NCBI RefSeq assembly: GCF_001463885.1
Contig: NZ_BBWQ01000001.1
Span: 248,001-312,000, forward strand
Length of the DNA: 64,000 nucleotides
From: Aureimonas altamirensis
Lineage (GTDB): Bacteria > Pseudomonadota > Alphaproteobacteria > Rhizobiales > Rhizobiaceae
Reading direction: 5' to 3'
Positions 17,994 through 27,353 of the stretch are shown here, one piece after another. The notes beneath the pieces were generated by a model. The model was not told where the DNA came from. It made no database searches and saw only the letters and a list, made by a program, of their open reading frames with translations. Positions within the stretch are counted from its first letter, which is position 1. Every line of letters begins with the position of its first letter. Position numbers and translations under genes: made by a program.

Positions 17994-19187
17994 TCAGGCC
18001 TTCAGCGCGTCGACACCGGGCAGGGGCTTGCCTTCCATCCACTCAAGGAAGGCGCCGCCGGCCGTGGACACATAGGTGAACTCATCCACCACGCCCGCAT
18101 GGTTGAGGGCCGAAACCGTATCGCCGCCGCCCGCCACCGACACGAGATGGGCGTTGCGTGTCCGCTCGGCCGCATGCTTGGCCGCCGCGACGGTGGCCGT
18201 ATCGAACGGCGCGATCTCGAAGGCGCCGAGAGGACCGTTCCAGACCAGGGTGCGGGCCTTGGAGATCCACTCTTTTATCTGGCCGGTGCTGGCCGGCCCG
18301 AGATCCAGGATCATGGCGTCGTCCGGCACCTTGTCGACCGACACGGTCTCGCTCGGGGCGTTGGCCTTGAACTCACGCGCAACGACCGCATCCACCGGCA
18401 ACAGCACGACGCAGCCCGACCCTTCGGCCGATTTCAGGATGGAGCGGGCGGTATCGGTGAGGTCGTGCTCGCAAAGGGATTTGCCGACATCCTTGCCCAG
18501 CGCGGCCAGGAAGGTATTGGCCATGCCCCCGCCGATGACGAGGCAGTTCACCTTGGTCACGAGGTTGGAGAGAAGGTCGATCTTGCTGGAAACCTTCGCG
18601 CCGCCGACGATGGCAACCACCGGGCGCGCCGGATCGCCCAGGCCCTTTTCGAGCGCGTCCAGCTCGGCCTGCATGGCGCGGCCGGCATAGGACGGAAGAT
18701 GATGGGTGATGCCTTCCGTCGAGGCATGGGCGCGATGCGCCGCCGAGAATGCGTCGTCGACATAAAGATCGCCAAGGCTGGCGAGCTTTGCAGCGAAGCT
18801 GTCGTCGTTCTGCTCTTCTTCCGGGTGGAAGCGCGTGTTTTCCAGCAGCAGCACGTCGCCATCGGCCATGTTGGCGACGATGCCCTCGGGGATGGGGCCG
18901 ACGCAGTCTTCCGCAAAGCCCACGGGCTTGCCCAGCTTGTCGGACAGCGCTTCCGCAACCGGCTCCAGCGACTGGGCCTTGTCGACCTTGCCCTTGGGGC
19001 GGCCGAAATGCGCAAGCAGAATGACCTTGCCGCCTTTGCCTGCGATCTCGCGGATGGTTGGCAGCACCCGGTCGATGCGTGTCGTATCGCTTATGCGGCC
19101 GTCCTGCATGGGCACGTTCAGGTCCACGCGGACAAGAACGCGCTTGCCCGCCAGGTCGACGTCGTCCAGCGTCTTGAAAAGGGTCAT
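17994..19187 (-). CDS. pgk: phosphoglycerate kinase
   Basis: The 397-residue protein starts at [20 protein letters not shown] (GGAGG ribosome binding site) and has the family's usual length. The substrate-binding N-domain contains VRVDLNVP, an Arg-rich [12 protein letters not shown] and AHFGRPKG; the nucleotide-binding C-domain contains [10 protein letters not shown] and the glycine loop [11 protein letters not shown]. It interconverts 1,3-bisphosphoglycerate plus ADP and 3-phosphoglycerate plus ATP in the cytoplasm. It is the third gene of a leftward gap / glycolipid-binding-fold gene / pgk unit. In many Hyphomicrobiales tkt, gap and pgk lie together; here tkt is absent and an unrelated gene lies between gap and pgk. 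Confidence 0.97.
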   Translation of the reverse strand: MTLFKTLDDVDLAGKRVLVRVDLNVPMQDGRISDTTRIDRVLPTIREIAGKGGKVILLAHFGRPKGKVDKAQSLEPVAEALSDKLGKPVGFAEDCVGPIPEGIVANMADGDVLLLENTRFHPEEEQNDDSFAAKLASLGDLYVDDAFSAAHRAHASTEGITHHLPSYAGRAMQAELDALEKGLGDPARPVVAIVGGAKVSSKIDLLSNLVTKVNCLVIGGGMANTFLAALGKDVGKSLCEHDLTDTARSILKSAEGSGCVVLLPVDAVVAREFKANAPSETVSVDKVPDDAMILDLGPASTGQIKEWISKARTLVWNGPLGAFEIAPFDTATVAAAKHAAERTRNAHLVSVAGGGDTVSALNHAGVVDEFTYVSTAGGAFLEWMEGKPLPGVDALKA

Positions 19188-19210
19188 GCGTTCCTCCGTC
19201 GGGCCCGGCC

Positions 19211-19780
19211 TCAGCCGCCGAGCCGCTTGAACAAGGTGGGGTAGTCGAGCACCAGCCCGTCCTCGTCGACGGGCAGGTCCGCGGTAAATGTCCGGTCCGC
19301 CGCCTGGTAGCGATACAGGCGTGCGGGCGTCAGGCAGGTATAGCGCTGGCGGTCCACGACCGGCTCGAAGCTGTCGAACGGTACGTAGACCATGGACAAC
19401 TCGACCGTGCCGTGGTCGGGCGTCAGCCCCAGCCTGCGGATGGGCAGCGTATTGGTGAAGGGCGTTCCGGCCAGATCGACGTCGATGCAACCGGCAAGGT
19501 CGGGCAGCGGCGTGCCGTCGGCCTTGCGCCAGTTGCCGCTGCCGTCGGACTCGAGCGCAAGCCGGCGGCCATCCGTGACCGCCAGCCCGAGGCGGCGTAC
19601 CGTCCAGCCGGCATCGCAATCGATCCGGTAGGAGACGCCGTAGGTCTTGCCACCGCGCGCGCCGATGACCACGCCGCGCGCCGTGACGCCGCCGGCGGCG
19701 GGCCGCAGACTGAGCTGCTCCAGCCCGTCTCCGTCGAGCGGGCGCCAGCGGACGTCACATGCGCGCGGCGGGGCAAACAT
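19211..19780 (-). CDS. putative glycolipid-binding domain protein (COG3554 family)
   Basis: The 189-residue cytoplasmic protein has the signature of the Pfam glycolipid-binding family: an opening [16 protein letters not shown], a central [18 protein letters not shown], then [19 protein letters not shown] followed by IRRLGL, and a late [16 protein letters not shown]. The fold is a spiral beta-roll seen in a Pseudomonas structural-genomics protein; the true ligand is uncertain and 'glycolipid' is a weak family label. The ATG at 19780 lies just three bases after the gap stop codon, and the product ends 23 bp before pgk starts, so it is almost certainly co-transcribed with these glycolytic genes. 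Confidence 0.82.
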   Translation of the reverse strand: MFAPPRACDVRWRPLDGDGLEQLSLRPAAGGVTARGVVIGARGGKTYGVSYRIDCDAGWTVRRLGLAVTDGRRLALESDGSGNWRKADGTPLPDLAGCIDVDLAGTPFTNTLPIRRLGLTPDHGTVELSMVYVPFDSFEPVVDRQRYTCLTPARLYRYQAADRTFTADLPVDEDGLVLDYPTLFKRLGG

Positions 19781-19782
19781 GA

Positions 19783-20796
19783 TCAGGCCTTGGCAAGCGC
19801 CACGGCTGTATCGGACATGCGGTTGGAGAAGCCCCACTCATTGTCGTACCAGGACAGGATGCGCACCAGCGTGCCGTCCATCACCTTGGTCTGATCCATG
19901 TGGAAGACCGAGGAATGGGCGTCGTGGTTGAAGTCGTGGCTGACATTGGGGAAGTCGGTGTAACCGAGGATGCCCTGGAGCGGTCCGTCGGCCGCGGCCC
20001 GGATGGCCTGCTGCACCTCTTCCACCGTGGTGGCGCGCTTGGCGACGAACTTGAAGTCCACCACCGAGACATTCGGCGTCGGCACGCGGATGGCGACGCC
20101 ATCCAGCCGGCCCTTGAGCTCGGGCAGCACCAGCGAGACGGCCTTGGCCGCACCGGTGGAGGTGGGGATCATCGAAAGCGCCGCCGCGCGGCCGCGATAC
20201 AGATCCTTGTGCATCGTATCCAGCGTCGGCTGGTCGCCCGTATAGGAGTGGATCGTGGTCATGAAGCCCTTGTCGATGCCGATGGCGTCGTTGAGGACCT
20301 TGGCCACCGGGGCAAGGCAGTTGGTGGTGCACGATGCGTTGGAGATGATCTTGTCGTCGCCGTTCAGCGTGTGGTGGTTGACGCCGTACACGATCGTCTT
20401 CTCGGCACCGGCGGTGCCGGACAGCGGACCGGAGATCAGCACCTTGCGGGCGCCGGCCTCGAGATGCGCGCCGGCCTTCGCCGGATCGGTGAAGATGCCG
20501 GTGCACTCCATCGCGACATCGATGCCCAGCTCTTTCCAGGGCAGGTTCTTCGGGTCGCGCTCGGCGGTAACGCGGATCGGGCCGCGCCCGACGTCGATCG
20601 TGTCGCCGTCTACCTTGACCTCGCCGGGGAAGCGTCCGTGCACGGAGTCGAAGCGGATCAGGTGCGCATTCGTCTCGACCGGGCCGAGATCGTTGATGGC
20701 GACCACCTCGATATCGGTCCTGCCCGATTCGACGATCGCCCGAAGCACGTTGCGACCGATGCGGCCAAATCCGTTGATGGCGACGCGAATTGCCAT
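19783..20796 (-). CDS. gap: glyceraldehyde-3-phosphate dehydrogenase, type I
   Basis: The 337-residue protein starts at [20 protein letters not shown] (AAGGAGG ribosome binding site). It has the Rossmann motif GFGRIGR, the catalytic Cys in [14 protein letters not shown], the catalytic His in [14 protein letters not shown], and the C-terminal [12 protein letters not shown]. It oxidises glyceraldehyde 3-phosphate to 1,3-bisphosphoglycerate with NAD(P). It heads a leftward unit with the COG3554 gene and pgk. The open frame continues upstream to 21018, but that extension lacks a ribosome binding site and does not resemble the family. Confidence 0.97.
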   Translation of the reverse strand: MAIRVAINGFGRIGRNVLRAIVESGRTDIEVVAINDLGPVETNAHLIRFDSVHGRFPGEVKVDGDTIDVGRGPIRVTAERDPKNLPWKELGIDVAMECTGIFTDPAKAGAHLEAGARKVLISGPLSGTAGAEKTIVYGVNHHTLNGDDKIISNASCTTNCLAPVAKVLNDAIGIDKGFMTTIHSYTGDQPTLDTMHKDLYRGRAAALSMIPTSTGAAKAVSLVLPELKGRLDGVAIRVPTPNVSVVDFKFVAKRATTVEEVQQAIRAAADGPLQGILGYTDFPNVSHDFNHDAHSSVFHMDQTKVMDGTLVRILSWYDNEWGFSNRMSDTAVALAKA

Positions 20797-21176
20797 TTCT
20801 GTCCTCCTTGGGAACCTTCGCCCCGATAAACCGGAGCCTGCCGGCGCAGTGGATGGCCGGCCCGTAGCGCCAAGCTTCTTAGAGCATTCGAGCGCCGGGT
20901 GGGAACCAAAATTGCGGGTTTTTCTGGGCTCGCAGCGGAAAAAAGCAGCGCCCCTTTCATTCAACCGATTAGGAGGCGCCGTGCGGAAAGCCTGACTTAT
21001 TCCGGCCTTTTGCCGCATTTACCGCGTCCAAGGGCCGTCCAAAAGAATCGCTTGTCGCAAGGGCGTGCTTCTCATCGCGGCTCAGGTGATTTACAAATCT
21101 GCCATTGGCTTGTTGCCCGGCATTCATGAAGGCCTTCGGCCACGACGCCGCGGGCATGAGGGGGTATTTGACGCAC
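20797..21176. other. 380-bp divergent intergenic region (gap / DUF4164)
   Basis: This is the longest stretch without a gene. It must hold the gap promoter (leftward) and that of the DUF4164-zapA genes (rightward). I see no open frame with a family signature, no transketolase remnant that I can recognise, and no clear operator. An alternative, earlier start of the DUF4164 gene (ATG at 21126 or 21156) would use part of it. Confidence 0.4.
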
Positions 21177-21455
21177 ATGGAGGACCAGACGACGCTGGCG
21201 GGCGCCTCAGCACGATTGCAGAGAGCGTTGGAGCGCCTCGAGCAGGCCAGCGACACGGTCATCGAAAACGGCGCTTCCATGACAGTCGACGAGGAAATCC
21301 AGCGCATGACAGCCGACCGCGGTCGCCTTGCGGGGGAACTGGATGCCTGCATGCTGAAGGCCGGACGCCTGGAAGAGGCGAACCGCGAGGTCTCCCGGCG
21401 GCTCGTGGCCGCCATGGAGGCGATCCGGCAGGTGATGGAACAGAGGCGCGGCTGA
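21177..21455 (+). CDS. DUF4164 family coiled-coil protein
   Basis: The 92-residue product is nearly all helix, with heptad-like spacing of Leu, Ala and Arg (SARLQRALERLEQASD, then DRGRLAGELDACMLKAGRLE). It matches DUF4164, a small Rhizobiales family encoded directly before zapA. The function is unknown; the position suggests a cell-division-related partner. The start at MEDQTTLAG has GAGGGGG about 15 bases upstream, which is a little far; ATG at 21156 (MRGYLTH) or 21126 are alternatives. Confidence 0.7.
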   Translation: MEDQTTLAGASARLQRALERLEQASDTVIENGASMTVDEEIQRMTADRGRLAGELDACMLKAGRLEEANREVSRRLVAAMEAIRQVMEQRRG

Positions 21456-21497
21456 CGGCACGGCCGCACAGCGTCCTATGCGTAACGGGGGATGACG

Positions 21498-21857
21498 ATG
21501 CCACAGATCGTGGTGACCATCGACGGCAAGGCCTATCGCATGGCCTGCGCGGAGGGGGAGGAAGACCATCTTCTGTCGCTCGGCGCAAAGCTGGACGAGC
21601 GCGTCGTGGAGCTGCGGTCCAGCTTCGGCGAGATCGGAGACCAGCGCCTGACCGTGATGGCCGCCATCATGACGATGGACGAGCTATCCGAAACCAAGGC
21701 CCGCCTGTCGGCGCTCGAATCCGAGATGGCATCGCTGCGCGATGCCCAGGATAAAACGCGGAACGGCCGGGAAGTGCTGATCGAAACCATGAACGGCATG
21801 TCGGAAGCCATCGAGCGCGTGGCGCTGAAGCTGGAGAGGGCCGGCGAAAAACGATGA
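21498..21857 (+). CDS. zapA: cell division protein ZapA
   Basis: The 119-residue protein has the ZapA layout: a short beta-hairpin N-terminal domain (MPQIVVTIDGKAYRMACAEG, then EEDHLLSLGAKLDERV) and a long C-terminal coiled coil. ZapA binds FtsZ and cross-links its protofilaments at the division ring. The ATG at 21498 is preferred to the one at 21492 because GGGGG is correctly spaced for it. Downstream is the 6S RNA, the arrangement (zapA, 6S RNA, FTHF cyclo-ligase) found across proteobacteria. Confidence 0.88.
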   Translation: MPQIVVTIDGKAYRMACAEGEEDHLLSLGAKLDERVVELRSSFGEIGDQRLTVMAAIMTMDELSETKARLSALESEMASLRDAQDKTRNGREVLIETMNGMSEAIERVALKLERAGEKR

Positions 21858-21904
21858 TCGTCGGCAACGCACCCACTGGCAAGCTGGCGACTACACCTCT
21901 ATAT

Positions 21905-22080
21905 TGGCTGGTGACGGGCTGCACGGTGCGACAGGGATAACTTTTCCTCGGGGCCTTAGTCATTCCGAAGGGAGCTGTCCCTGCCTTGGTCCGTGGACTG
22001 GGGCACACGGCGCCCACCTACTCTGTAGGTTCCCGGGATCGACTTTCTCATCGGCCGAGGTGGCTCGTCACTTCCTCATT
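21905..22080 (+). ncRNA. ssrS: 6S RNA
   Basis: The region between zapA and the 5-FTHF cyclo-ligase gene is where 6S RNA lies in most proteobacteria, and the sequence folds accordingly. A closing stem pairs GGTGACGGGC (21910-21919) with GCTCGTCACT (22063-22072, all ten positions paired with two G-U pairs). An inner stem pairs CCTCGG (21946-21951) with CCGAGG (22055-22060). Between them is the long, partly open hairpin that mimics an open promoter. The GACAGGG and TTCCTCGGGGCC segments resemble alphaproteobacterial 6S sequences as I remember them. A U-rich TCCTCATTTTTTCCC follows. 6S RNA sequesters the sigma-70 holoenzyme in stationary phase. The exact ends are estimates. Confidence 0.8.
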
Positions 22081-22108
22081 TTTTCCCATCCGACAATGGT
22101 CATGCGGC

Positions 22109-22699
22109 GTGCGGCAATCCTTGCGTGAAGAAAAGGCGATCGTCCGTGAGCTCGGCCTTCGACGCCGCGACGCCCTGTCCATTGCAGCACGGGCCGCAGC
22201 ATCCGCCGCCATCAACGACCGTATTCTCTCCGTGCTCGCCGATCGCCCGACCGTGTCGGCGGCGGGCTATCTGCCGATCCGCTCGGAAGTCGATCCGCGG
22301 CCTGCGATGGCCGCGCTTGCGGCACGCGGCATCGCCGTGGCCGTACCCGCCATCGTGAATGCCGATCTGGTGTTCCGCCGCCTTGACGGCACCGAGGGCA
22401 TGGAGCGGCAGGGCTTCGGCACCTATGCCCCGGGCGCCGGCGCGGAGCAGCTCGATCCGGACCTTCTGATCGTTCCCCTGGCCGCCTTCGACCTGGCGTG
22501 CGGGCGCTGCGGTTACGGCAAAGGCTTCTACGACAGGGCCATCGCCCGCCTGGCGCAAGGCGGCAGGCTTTTGACGATCGGCGTCGCCTTCGACGCCCAG
22601 CGTGTAGACCATGTGCCGATGGAGGCGCATGACCGCACGCTGGACATGATCGTTACGGAAAGCGCAGTACACCGCCCGTCGACAGCACCTGGCCCCTGA
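22109..22699 (+). CDS. 5-formyltetrahydrofolate cyclo-ligase
   Basis: About 196 residues with the family pattern: an N-terminal basic helix with LGLRRRDALS, the substrate loop SAAGYLPIRSEVDPRP, and the nucleotide-binding CGYGKGFYDRAIARL. The enzyme converts 5-formyl-THF to 5,10-methenyl-THF with ATP. The frame has no ATG between the 6S RNA and the conserved core: the nearby ATGs at 22096 and 22102 are out of frame. A GTG at 22109 or a TTG at 22121 is therefore the likely start, or the initiator is mis-assigned. The end overlaps a convergent CAP-domain gene by 47 bp. Confidence 0.85.
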   Translation: MRQSLREEKAIVRELGLRRRDALSIAARAAASAAINDRILSVLADRPTVSAAGYLPIRSEVDPRPAMAALAARGIAVAVPAIVNADLVFRRLDGTEGMERQGFGTYAPGAGAEQLDPDLLIVPLAAFDLACGRCGYGKGFYDRAIARLAQGGRLLTIGVAFDAQRVDHVPMEAHDRTLDMIVTESAVHRPSTAPGP

Positions 22700-23234
22700 A
22701 GGCCACGCCACCGGCCGGAGCCTGCGGCCGTGGTGCGGCAAACACCTGCGCCCAATAGTTGCGGCCGCCATCGGCCCGCCGCGCCCCGGCAAAGCCGATA
22801 TGCACGATGTTGGGGTTCAACAGGTTTTTCCGGTGTCCGGGCGACCCGATCCAGCCACGCATGGCGGCTTCGTAGTCGGCATATCCCCGACCGATATTCT
22901 CCGCGGTCGTCGACCATTCGTAGCCGGCCGCCGAGACGCGACCGGGCAGGCGTCCGCCGGCGGTATGGCTGAGCGCGTCGGAGGCGGCCATCGCTTCGGC
23001 CTGGATGCGTGCGGCCTGCATCAGCCGCCCATCGATGGACAGGGGCGGCAGGCCGTTGGAGGCACGAAACCGGTTGACGCTGGCCAATGCCGCGCCGTCC
23101 GCGATGGGCAGCGCAACCGTGTTCGACCCGCTTGCCATCGGCCCCGCACAGCCGACAAGGGCGGCGGCACAGCCCGCCAGTAAGAAGGCGCGACGCGACA
23201 TGCCGCCGAACGCCGCCAAATCTGCTTCTTTCAC
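22653..23234 (-). CDS. CAP-domain (SCP/PR-1-like) lipoprotein, probable Tat substrate
   Basis: The 193-residue protein starts best at the GTG at 23234 with GGAGG five bases upstream. The N-terminus then reads as a twin-arginine signal (MSRRAFLLAG after a 12-residue lead) running into a lipobox, LVGCAG. The mature part is a CAP domain: VNRFRASNGLPPLSIDGRLM, AMAASDALSHTAGG, YEWSTTAENIGRGY, and the C-terminal block HIGFAGARRADGGRNYWAQVF. Bacterial CAP proteins are exported and of mostly unknown function. A start at the ATG at 23201 would make an ordinary Sec lipoprotein signal instead. The gene overlaps the convergent FTHF cyclo-ligase gene by 47 bp. Confidence 0.82.
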   Translation of the reverse strand: MKEADLAAFGGMSRRAFLLAGCAAALVGCAGPMASGSNTVALPIADGAALASVNRFRASNGLPPLSIDGRLMQAARIQAEAMAASDALSHTAGGRLPGRVSAAGYEWSTTAENIGRGYADYEAAMRGWIGSPGHRKNLLNPNIVHIGFAGARRADGGRNYWAQVFAAPRPQAPAGGVAFRGQVLSTGGVLRFP

Positions 23235-23295
23235 GTTGCCTCCTATCTGGCGTACTGGAAGGCCAAGAATGACACGAATCGGGCAAGGGGGTGGC

Positions 23296-24117
23296 ATGCG
23301 TTTTCTTTTCCTCGGCGACCTAGTGGGACGCAGTGGCCGCACCGTCGTCCTGGATCGGCTGCCCGGTCTCGTTTCGGACTGGAAGCTCGATTTCGTGGTG
23401 GTGAACGGCGAGAACGCGGCCGGCGGCTTCGGCGTTACTGAAGACATACTGGAGGCGACGCTGGAAGCCGGCGCCGACGTCATGACGACCGGCAACCACG
23501 TCTGGGACCAGCGCGAGGCTCTGGGCTTCGCAGGGCGCTACGACGCCTTCCTGCGGCCGGCCAACTATCCGCAGGGCACGCCGGGGCGCGGCAGTGGCCT
23601 GTTCATCGCCCGCAACGGCGCGCGCATCGTGGTGGCCAACATCATGGGGCGCGTCTTCATGTCGCCCGACCTGGACGATCCGTTCCGCTGCGCCGCAGAC
23701 CTGGTCGAAGCCAGCCCGCTGGGCGAGCAGGCCGACGCCGTGATCGTGGATTTCCACGCCGAGGCCACCAGCGAAAAGCAGGCCATGGGACATTTCCTGG
23801 ACGGGCGCGCCAGTGTCGTGGTGGGTACGCATACCCATGTGCCGACGGCGGATGCGCAGATTCTGGCGCACGGCACCGCATACCAGAGCGACGCCGGCAT
23901 GTGCGGCGACTACGATTCATCGCTCGGGATGGACAAGGAAGAGCCGCTCAACCGCTTCGTGACAAAGGTGCCGCGCGGCCGCTTCGAGGCGGCGTCCGGC
24001 CCGGGCACGCTTTGCGGGCTGGCAGTGGAGATTTCGGATCGCACCGGGCTGGCCGAGCATGTGTCCCCGGTACGGCTTGGCCCGCGCCTTGCGCAATGCG
24101 TGCCGGACTTCTGGTAA
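23296..24117 (+). CDS. TIGR00282/YmdB family metallophosphoesterase
   Basis: The 273-residue protein has the YmdB metal-site motifs in order: FLGDLVGRSGR, VVNGENAAGGFG, MTTGNHVWDQ, VDFHAEATSEK and VVGTHTHVPTAD. Family members are di-metal phosphodiesterases; Bacillus YmdB hydrolyses 2',3'-cyclic nucleotides and cAMP. The length is standard. The start has AGGGGG upstream. The gene is divergent from the CAP-domain gene with a 61-bp gap, and is followed 81 bp later by the yebC-type gene. Confidence 0.88.
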   Translation: MRFLFLGDLVGRSGRTVVLDRLPGLVSDWKLDFVVVNGENAAGGFGVTEDILEATLEAGADVMTTGNHVWDQREALGFAGRYDAFLRPANYPQGTPGRGSGLFIARNGARIVVANIMGRVFMSPDLDDPFRCAADLVEASPLGEQADAVIVDFHAEATSEKQAMGHFLDGRASVVVGTHTHVPTADAQILAHGTAYQSDAGMCGDYDSSLGMDKEEPLNRFVTKVPRGRFEAASGPGTLCGLAVEISDRTGLAEHVSPVRLGPRLAQCVPDFW

Positions 24118-24198
24118 GGGCGCCAACTTTACGCGGGCCCCGCGTTTTTTTATATGTCCGCCCAACCCAGTGCATAATCGACAAGAAACAGGTGCCAA

Positions 24199-24948
24199 AT
24201 GGCCGGTCACTCACAATTCAAGAACATCATGCACCGGAAGGGGCGGCAGGATGCCGTCCGCTCCAAACTCTTCTCCAAGCTGGCGCGTGAAATCACCGTT
24301 GCGGCCAAGAGCGGGCTGGCCGATGCCGACATGAACCCGCGCCTGCGCCTGGCGATCAACAATGCCAAGGCGCAGTCCATGCCGAAGGACAATATCGAGC
24401 GCGCCATCAAGAAGGCCGCGGGCGGCGAGGGCGACAATTACGAGTCCGTCCGCTACGAGGGCTATGGGCCGGCGGGCGTGGCGGTGATCGTCGAGGCGCT
24501 GACCGACAACCGCAACCGGACCGCGTCCAACGTTCGGTCCTATTTCACCAAATCGGGCGGCGCCCTTGGCGAAACCGGTTCCGTCGCCTTCATGTTCGAC
24601 CGTGTCGGCGAGATCGTCTATCCGGTTTCGGCCGGCGATGCGGACACCATCATGGAAGCGGCGATCGAGGCCGGCGCCGACGATGTCCAGTCGGACGAGG
24701 ACGGCCACCGCATCATCACCGCCTTCGAGGATATCGGCGATGTCGCCAATGCCTTGGAGGCATCGCTGGGCGAGGCGGAAAGCGTCAAGGCCATCTGGCG
24801 CCCGCAGACCGGCGCGCCGGTGGACGAGGAAAAGGCGCAGTCTATCCTGCGGCTGATCGCCAACCTGGAAGACGACGACGACGTGCAGAACGTCTATGCC
24901 AATTTCGAAGTGGACGAAGAGGTCCTGGCGCGCCTGTCGGCCGCCTGA
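24199..24948 (+). CDS. YebC/PmpR family transcriptional regulator/translation factor
   Basis: The 249-residue protein begins with the hallmark [19 protein letters not shown], continues with [18 protein letters not shown], and has [17 protein letters not shown] and the domain II/III segments [19 protein letters not shown] and [18 protein letters not shown]. The family was described as DNA-binding regulators (PmpR) and more recently linked to relief of ribosome stalling. It lies just before ruvC in many proteobacteria; here a serine-hydrolase gene on the other strand separates the two. Confidence 0.93.
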   Translation: MAGHSQFKNIMHRKGRQDAVRSKLFSKLAREITVAAKSGLADADMNPRLRLAINNAKAQSMPKDNIERAIKKAAGGEGDNYESVRYEGYGPAGVAVIVEALTDNRNRTASNVRSYFTKSGGALGETGSVAFMFDRVGEIVYPVSAGDADTIMEAAIEAGADDVQSDEDGHRIITAFEDIGDVANALEASLGEAESVKAIWRPQTGAPVDEEKAQSILRLIANLEDDDDVQNVYANFEVDEEVLARLSAA

Positions 24949-24960
24949 GGCGGGGCCGGC

Positions 24961-26034
24961 TCAGCCGGCCTCTCCACCCTCTGCCTGCATGGCGGCCTCG
25001 GCCGCCGGCACAACTTGCTCGGCCACGATTCGATGTAACTGGCGCACATAGCCGCTGCGGCCCGAGGGCTGGGATTCGTCCGACGTGATGGCGATGGTGA
25101 GCTCAAGGTCGGGGATGACGTAGATCATCTGGCCGCCATAGCCCCAGCCATAGGCGCCGTCATGGCCGGCGAAGCGGGACAGGAACCAGCCGTAGCCATA
25201 GGCTTCTCCGGTGAAGCGCGACCGGGTGCGCGGCGTCCAGCTTTCGTCGATCCAGCTTTGCGAGACGACGCGCCGGCCATCCGCATCCAGCCCGCCGCGC
25301 CGATATATCTCGCCGAAGGCCAGAAGGGCGCGCGGCGTCATGGCGGTCTGGTTGCCGCCAAGGTCGATCCCTTGCGGATCGCGCTCCCAACCCGAGACGG
25401 TGGCCCCGGCCGGAGACAGCCACTCCCGTGCAAGCTGTCGCGTGGGCTTGCCGCTGGCGCGCGTCAGGATCGCCGACAGAAGATGCGTCGAGCCGGTGGA
25501 ATACAGCATCGTGCCGCCCGGCTCGTCCACGAAGGGGCGGGCCAGCGCATTGGAAACCCAGTTGCGGCTGGCGATCCACCCTCCGTAGTTGCTGCCCGAG
25601 GTGCGCTCCAGCCCGGCCTGCATGGACAGGAGATTGCCGATGGTGACATCGTCGAGGCGCGGATCGTGGTCGGCAGGGAACGAGCCGGACAGGACGCTTG
25701 CGATCTTCTGGTCGGTCCCCTCGAGAATGCCCTTGTCTATGGCAATGCCCACCAGGGCGGAAATGACCGACTTGGACGCCGACTTGATGTTGGTGGCTCG
25801 ATCGGTCCGGTTGCCGCGGAACCCACGGTCGAGAACGATTTCGCCCTTGCGGGCGATCACCACGGTCTCCAGAGGTTGCAGCGCCTCGAAGGCGCCGGAC
25901 AGATCGGCAATGCCGGGCGCCGCCACGAACGGCTTCGCCTCCCGCACGTCGTCCGGAACGGCATCCTGCGCGGCGGCGGCGAGGGGCGATGCCAAAAGGA
26001 CGGCGATGGCGAGGCTGCGTATCGTCAGGTGCAT
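24961..26034 (-). CDS. serine hydrolase of the class C beta-lactamase/PBP-like family
   Basis: The 357-residue exported protein has a signal peptide ([22 protein letters not shown]) and the serine beta-lactamase fold: the SxxK motif as SASK in [14 protein letters not shown] near residue 85, a YSTGSTHL segment in place of the Tyr-x-Asn motif, and a C-terminal [21 protein letters not shown] in place of the KTG block. Such proteins act as esterases or DD-peptidases more often than as beta-lactamases; the activity is not predictable. It is inserted between yebC and ruvC on the opposite strand. Confidence 0.85.
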   Translation of the reverse strand: MHLTIRSLAIAVLLASPLAAAAQDAVPDDVREAKPFVAAPGIADLSGAFEALQPLETVVIARKGEIVLDRGFRGNRTDRATNIKSASKSVISALVGIAIDKGILEGTDQKIASVLSGSFPADHDPRLDDVTIGNLLSMQAGLERTSGSNYGGWIASRNWVSNALARPFVDEPGGTMLYSTGSTHLLSAILTRASGKPTRQLAREWLSPAGATVSGWERDPQGIDLGGNQTAMTPRALLAFGEIYRRGGLDADGRRVVSQSWIDESWTPRTRSRFTGEAYGYGWFLSRFAGHDGAYGWGYGGQMIYVIPDLELTIAITSDESQPSGRSGYVRQLHRIVAEQVVPAAEAAMQAEGGEAG

Positions 26035-26172
26035 GGGCGTCGTCCTTTGGCCAATCGCAACCGGGCATATGTTGCCTGTCGGGCGGCATTGCGACCGGCC
26101 GGACGAATGTTTCTCTTTTGTTCACTCTTGAGCTTTATCGAATCGGCCGATGTGCCTATGAATGGAGAAGAT

Positions 26173-26736
26173 ATGGTCGGCCCGAGGCAGGAGAGCGTCA
26201 TTCGCATCATCGGCATCGATCCGGGGCTGCGTCGTACGGGCTGGGGTGTCGTCGAAACCCTTGGAAACAGCCTTCGTTTCGTGGATTCCGGTACCGTCAC
26301 CTCCGACAACAGGCTCGATCTCGCCTCGCGCCTGCGGCAGCTTCACGACGGTCTGGCTGAGGTGATCCATCGCTTCGGCCCGCAGGAAGCCGCCGTCGAG
26401 CACACCTTCGTGAACAAGGACGCGACTGCCACACTGAAGCTCGGACAGGCGCGCGGCATCGCCATGCTGGTGCCGGCCCTTGCCGGCCTTCCGGTATCGG
26501 AATATGCCCCGAACGCGGTTAAGAAGGCGGTCATCGGTGTCGGCCATGGCGAGAAGACCCAGATCCATATGATGGTCAAGGTGCTGATGCCAAAGGCTGT
26601 TTTCGATACGGACGATGCCGCCGATGCGCTGGCCATCGCCATATGCCATACGCATCAACGCCAGTCGGCGACGGCGCGGCTTGCGGCAATGGAAGCGGCA
26701 CGCGACAGGGGCGTTCCGGCAGGGGGCAGGGTTTGA
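26173..26736 (+). CDS. ruvC: crossover junction endodeoxyribonuclease RuvC
   Basis: The 187-residue protein carries the four acidic active-site residues: Asp in [14 protein letters not shown], Glu in [12 protein letters not shown], and two Asp in [15 protein letters not shown]. It cuts Holliday junctions resolved from the RuvAB complex. The start at MVGPRQESV (GGAGAAG upstream) is preferred to the ATG at 26158. The stop overlaps the ruvA start (TTGA), giving translational coupling in the ruvC-ruvA-ruvB order. Confidence 0.95.
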   Translation: MVGPRQESVIRIIGIDPGLRRTGWGVVETLGNSLRFVDSGTVTSDNRLDLASRLRQLHDGLAEVIHRFGPQEAAVEHTFVNKDATATLKLGQARGIAMLVPALAGLPVSEYAPNAVKKAVIGVGHGEKTQIHMMVKVLMPKAVFDTDDAADALAIAICHTHQRQSATARLAAMEAARDRGVPAGGRV

Positions 26737-27353
26737 TCGGCAAACTCAAGGGTACGGTGGACGAGATCGCAGGTGACCATGTGGTGGTCGACGTCCATGG
26801 CGTCGGCTATGTCGCATTCTGCGGCGCACGCACTTTGTCGAACCTGCCCGGCATGGGCGAGGCGGTGACCCTTTTCATCGAGACCATCGTGCGTGAGGAC
26901 ATGATCCGCCTTTACGGCTTCTCCAGCGATGCGGAGCGCGGCTGGTTCCGCCTGCTGCAGAACGTGCAGGGCGTCGGGGCCAAGGTGGCCATGGCGGTGC
27001 TGAGCACGCTGTCGGCCGGCGACCTGGCCAACGCGGTGGCCCTGCAGGACAAGGCCATGGTGGCGCGCGCGCCGGGTGTCGGCCCCAAGGTGGCTGCACG
27101 CATCGTGGCGGAGTTGAAGGACAAGGCGCCGGCCTTCGCCACGGCCGGCGATATCGACGGCTTTGCCCTGAAGCGCGACCTCGGCGACGGCGTTGCCGCC
27201 GGGGCGGTGTCCGATGCCGTGTCGGCGTTGGTCAATCTGGGCTACGCCCGCGACCAGGCGGCCGGCGCCATCGCCAGCGCCGTGCGCGAGGCGGGCGAGG
27301 ACGCGGAGTCCGCCCGGTTGATCCGCCTCGGCCTGAAGGCGCTTAGCCGATGA
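26733..27353 (+). CDS. ruvA: Holliday junction DNA helicase subunit RuvA
   Basis: Translated from a TTG at 26733, the 206-residue product begins with the family's standard [12 protein letters not shown]. It shows the OB-fold N-domain, two helix-hairpin-helix motifs ([17 protein letters not shown] and [19 protein letters not shown]) and the C-terminal domain III ([19 protein letters not shown]) that contacts RuvB. RuvA binds the four-way junction as a tetramer. The gene overlaps ruvC by four bases and ruvB by four (ATGA). The rare TTG start is supported by GGGGGCAGGG upstream. Confidence 0.95.
   Translation: MIGKLKGTVDEIAGDHVVVDVHGVGYVAFCGARTLSNLPGMGEAVTLFIETIVREDMIRLYGFSSDAERGWFRLLQNVQGVGAKVAMAVLSTLSAGDLANAVALQDKAMVARAPGVGPKVAARIVAELKDKAPAFATAGDIDGFALKRDLGDGVAAGAVSDAVSALVNLGYARDQAAGAIASAVREAGEDAESARLIRLGLKALSR

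Noticed and set aside
20797-21176. Short open frames or a degraded transketolase gene in the gap/DUF4164 gap
   Set aside because: I could not recognise transketolase motifs or any other family in any frame.
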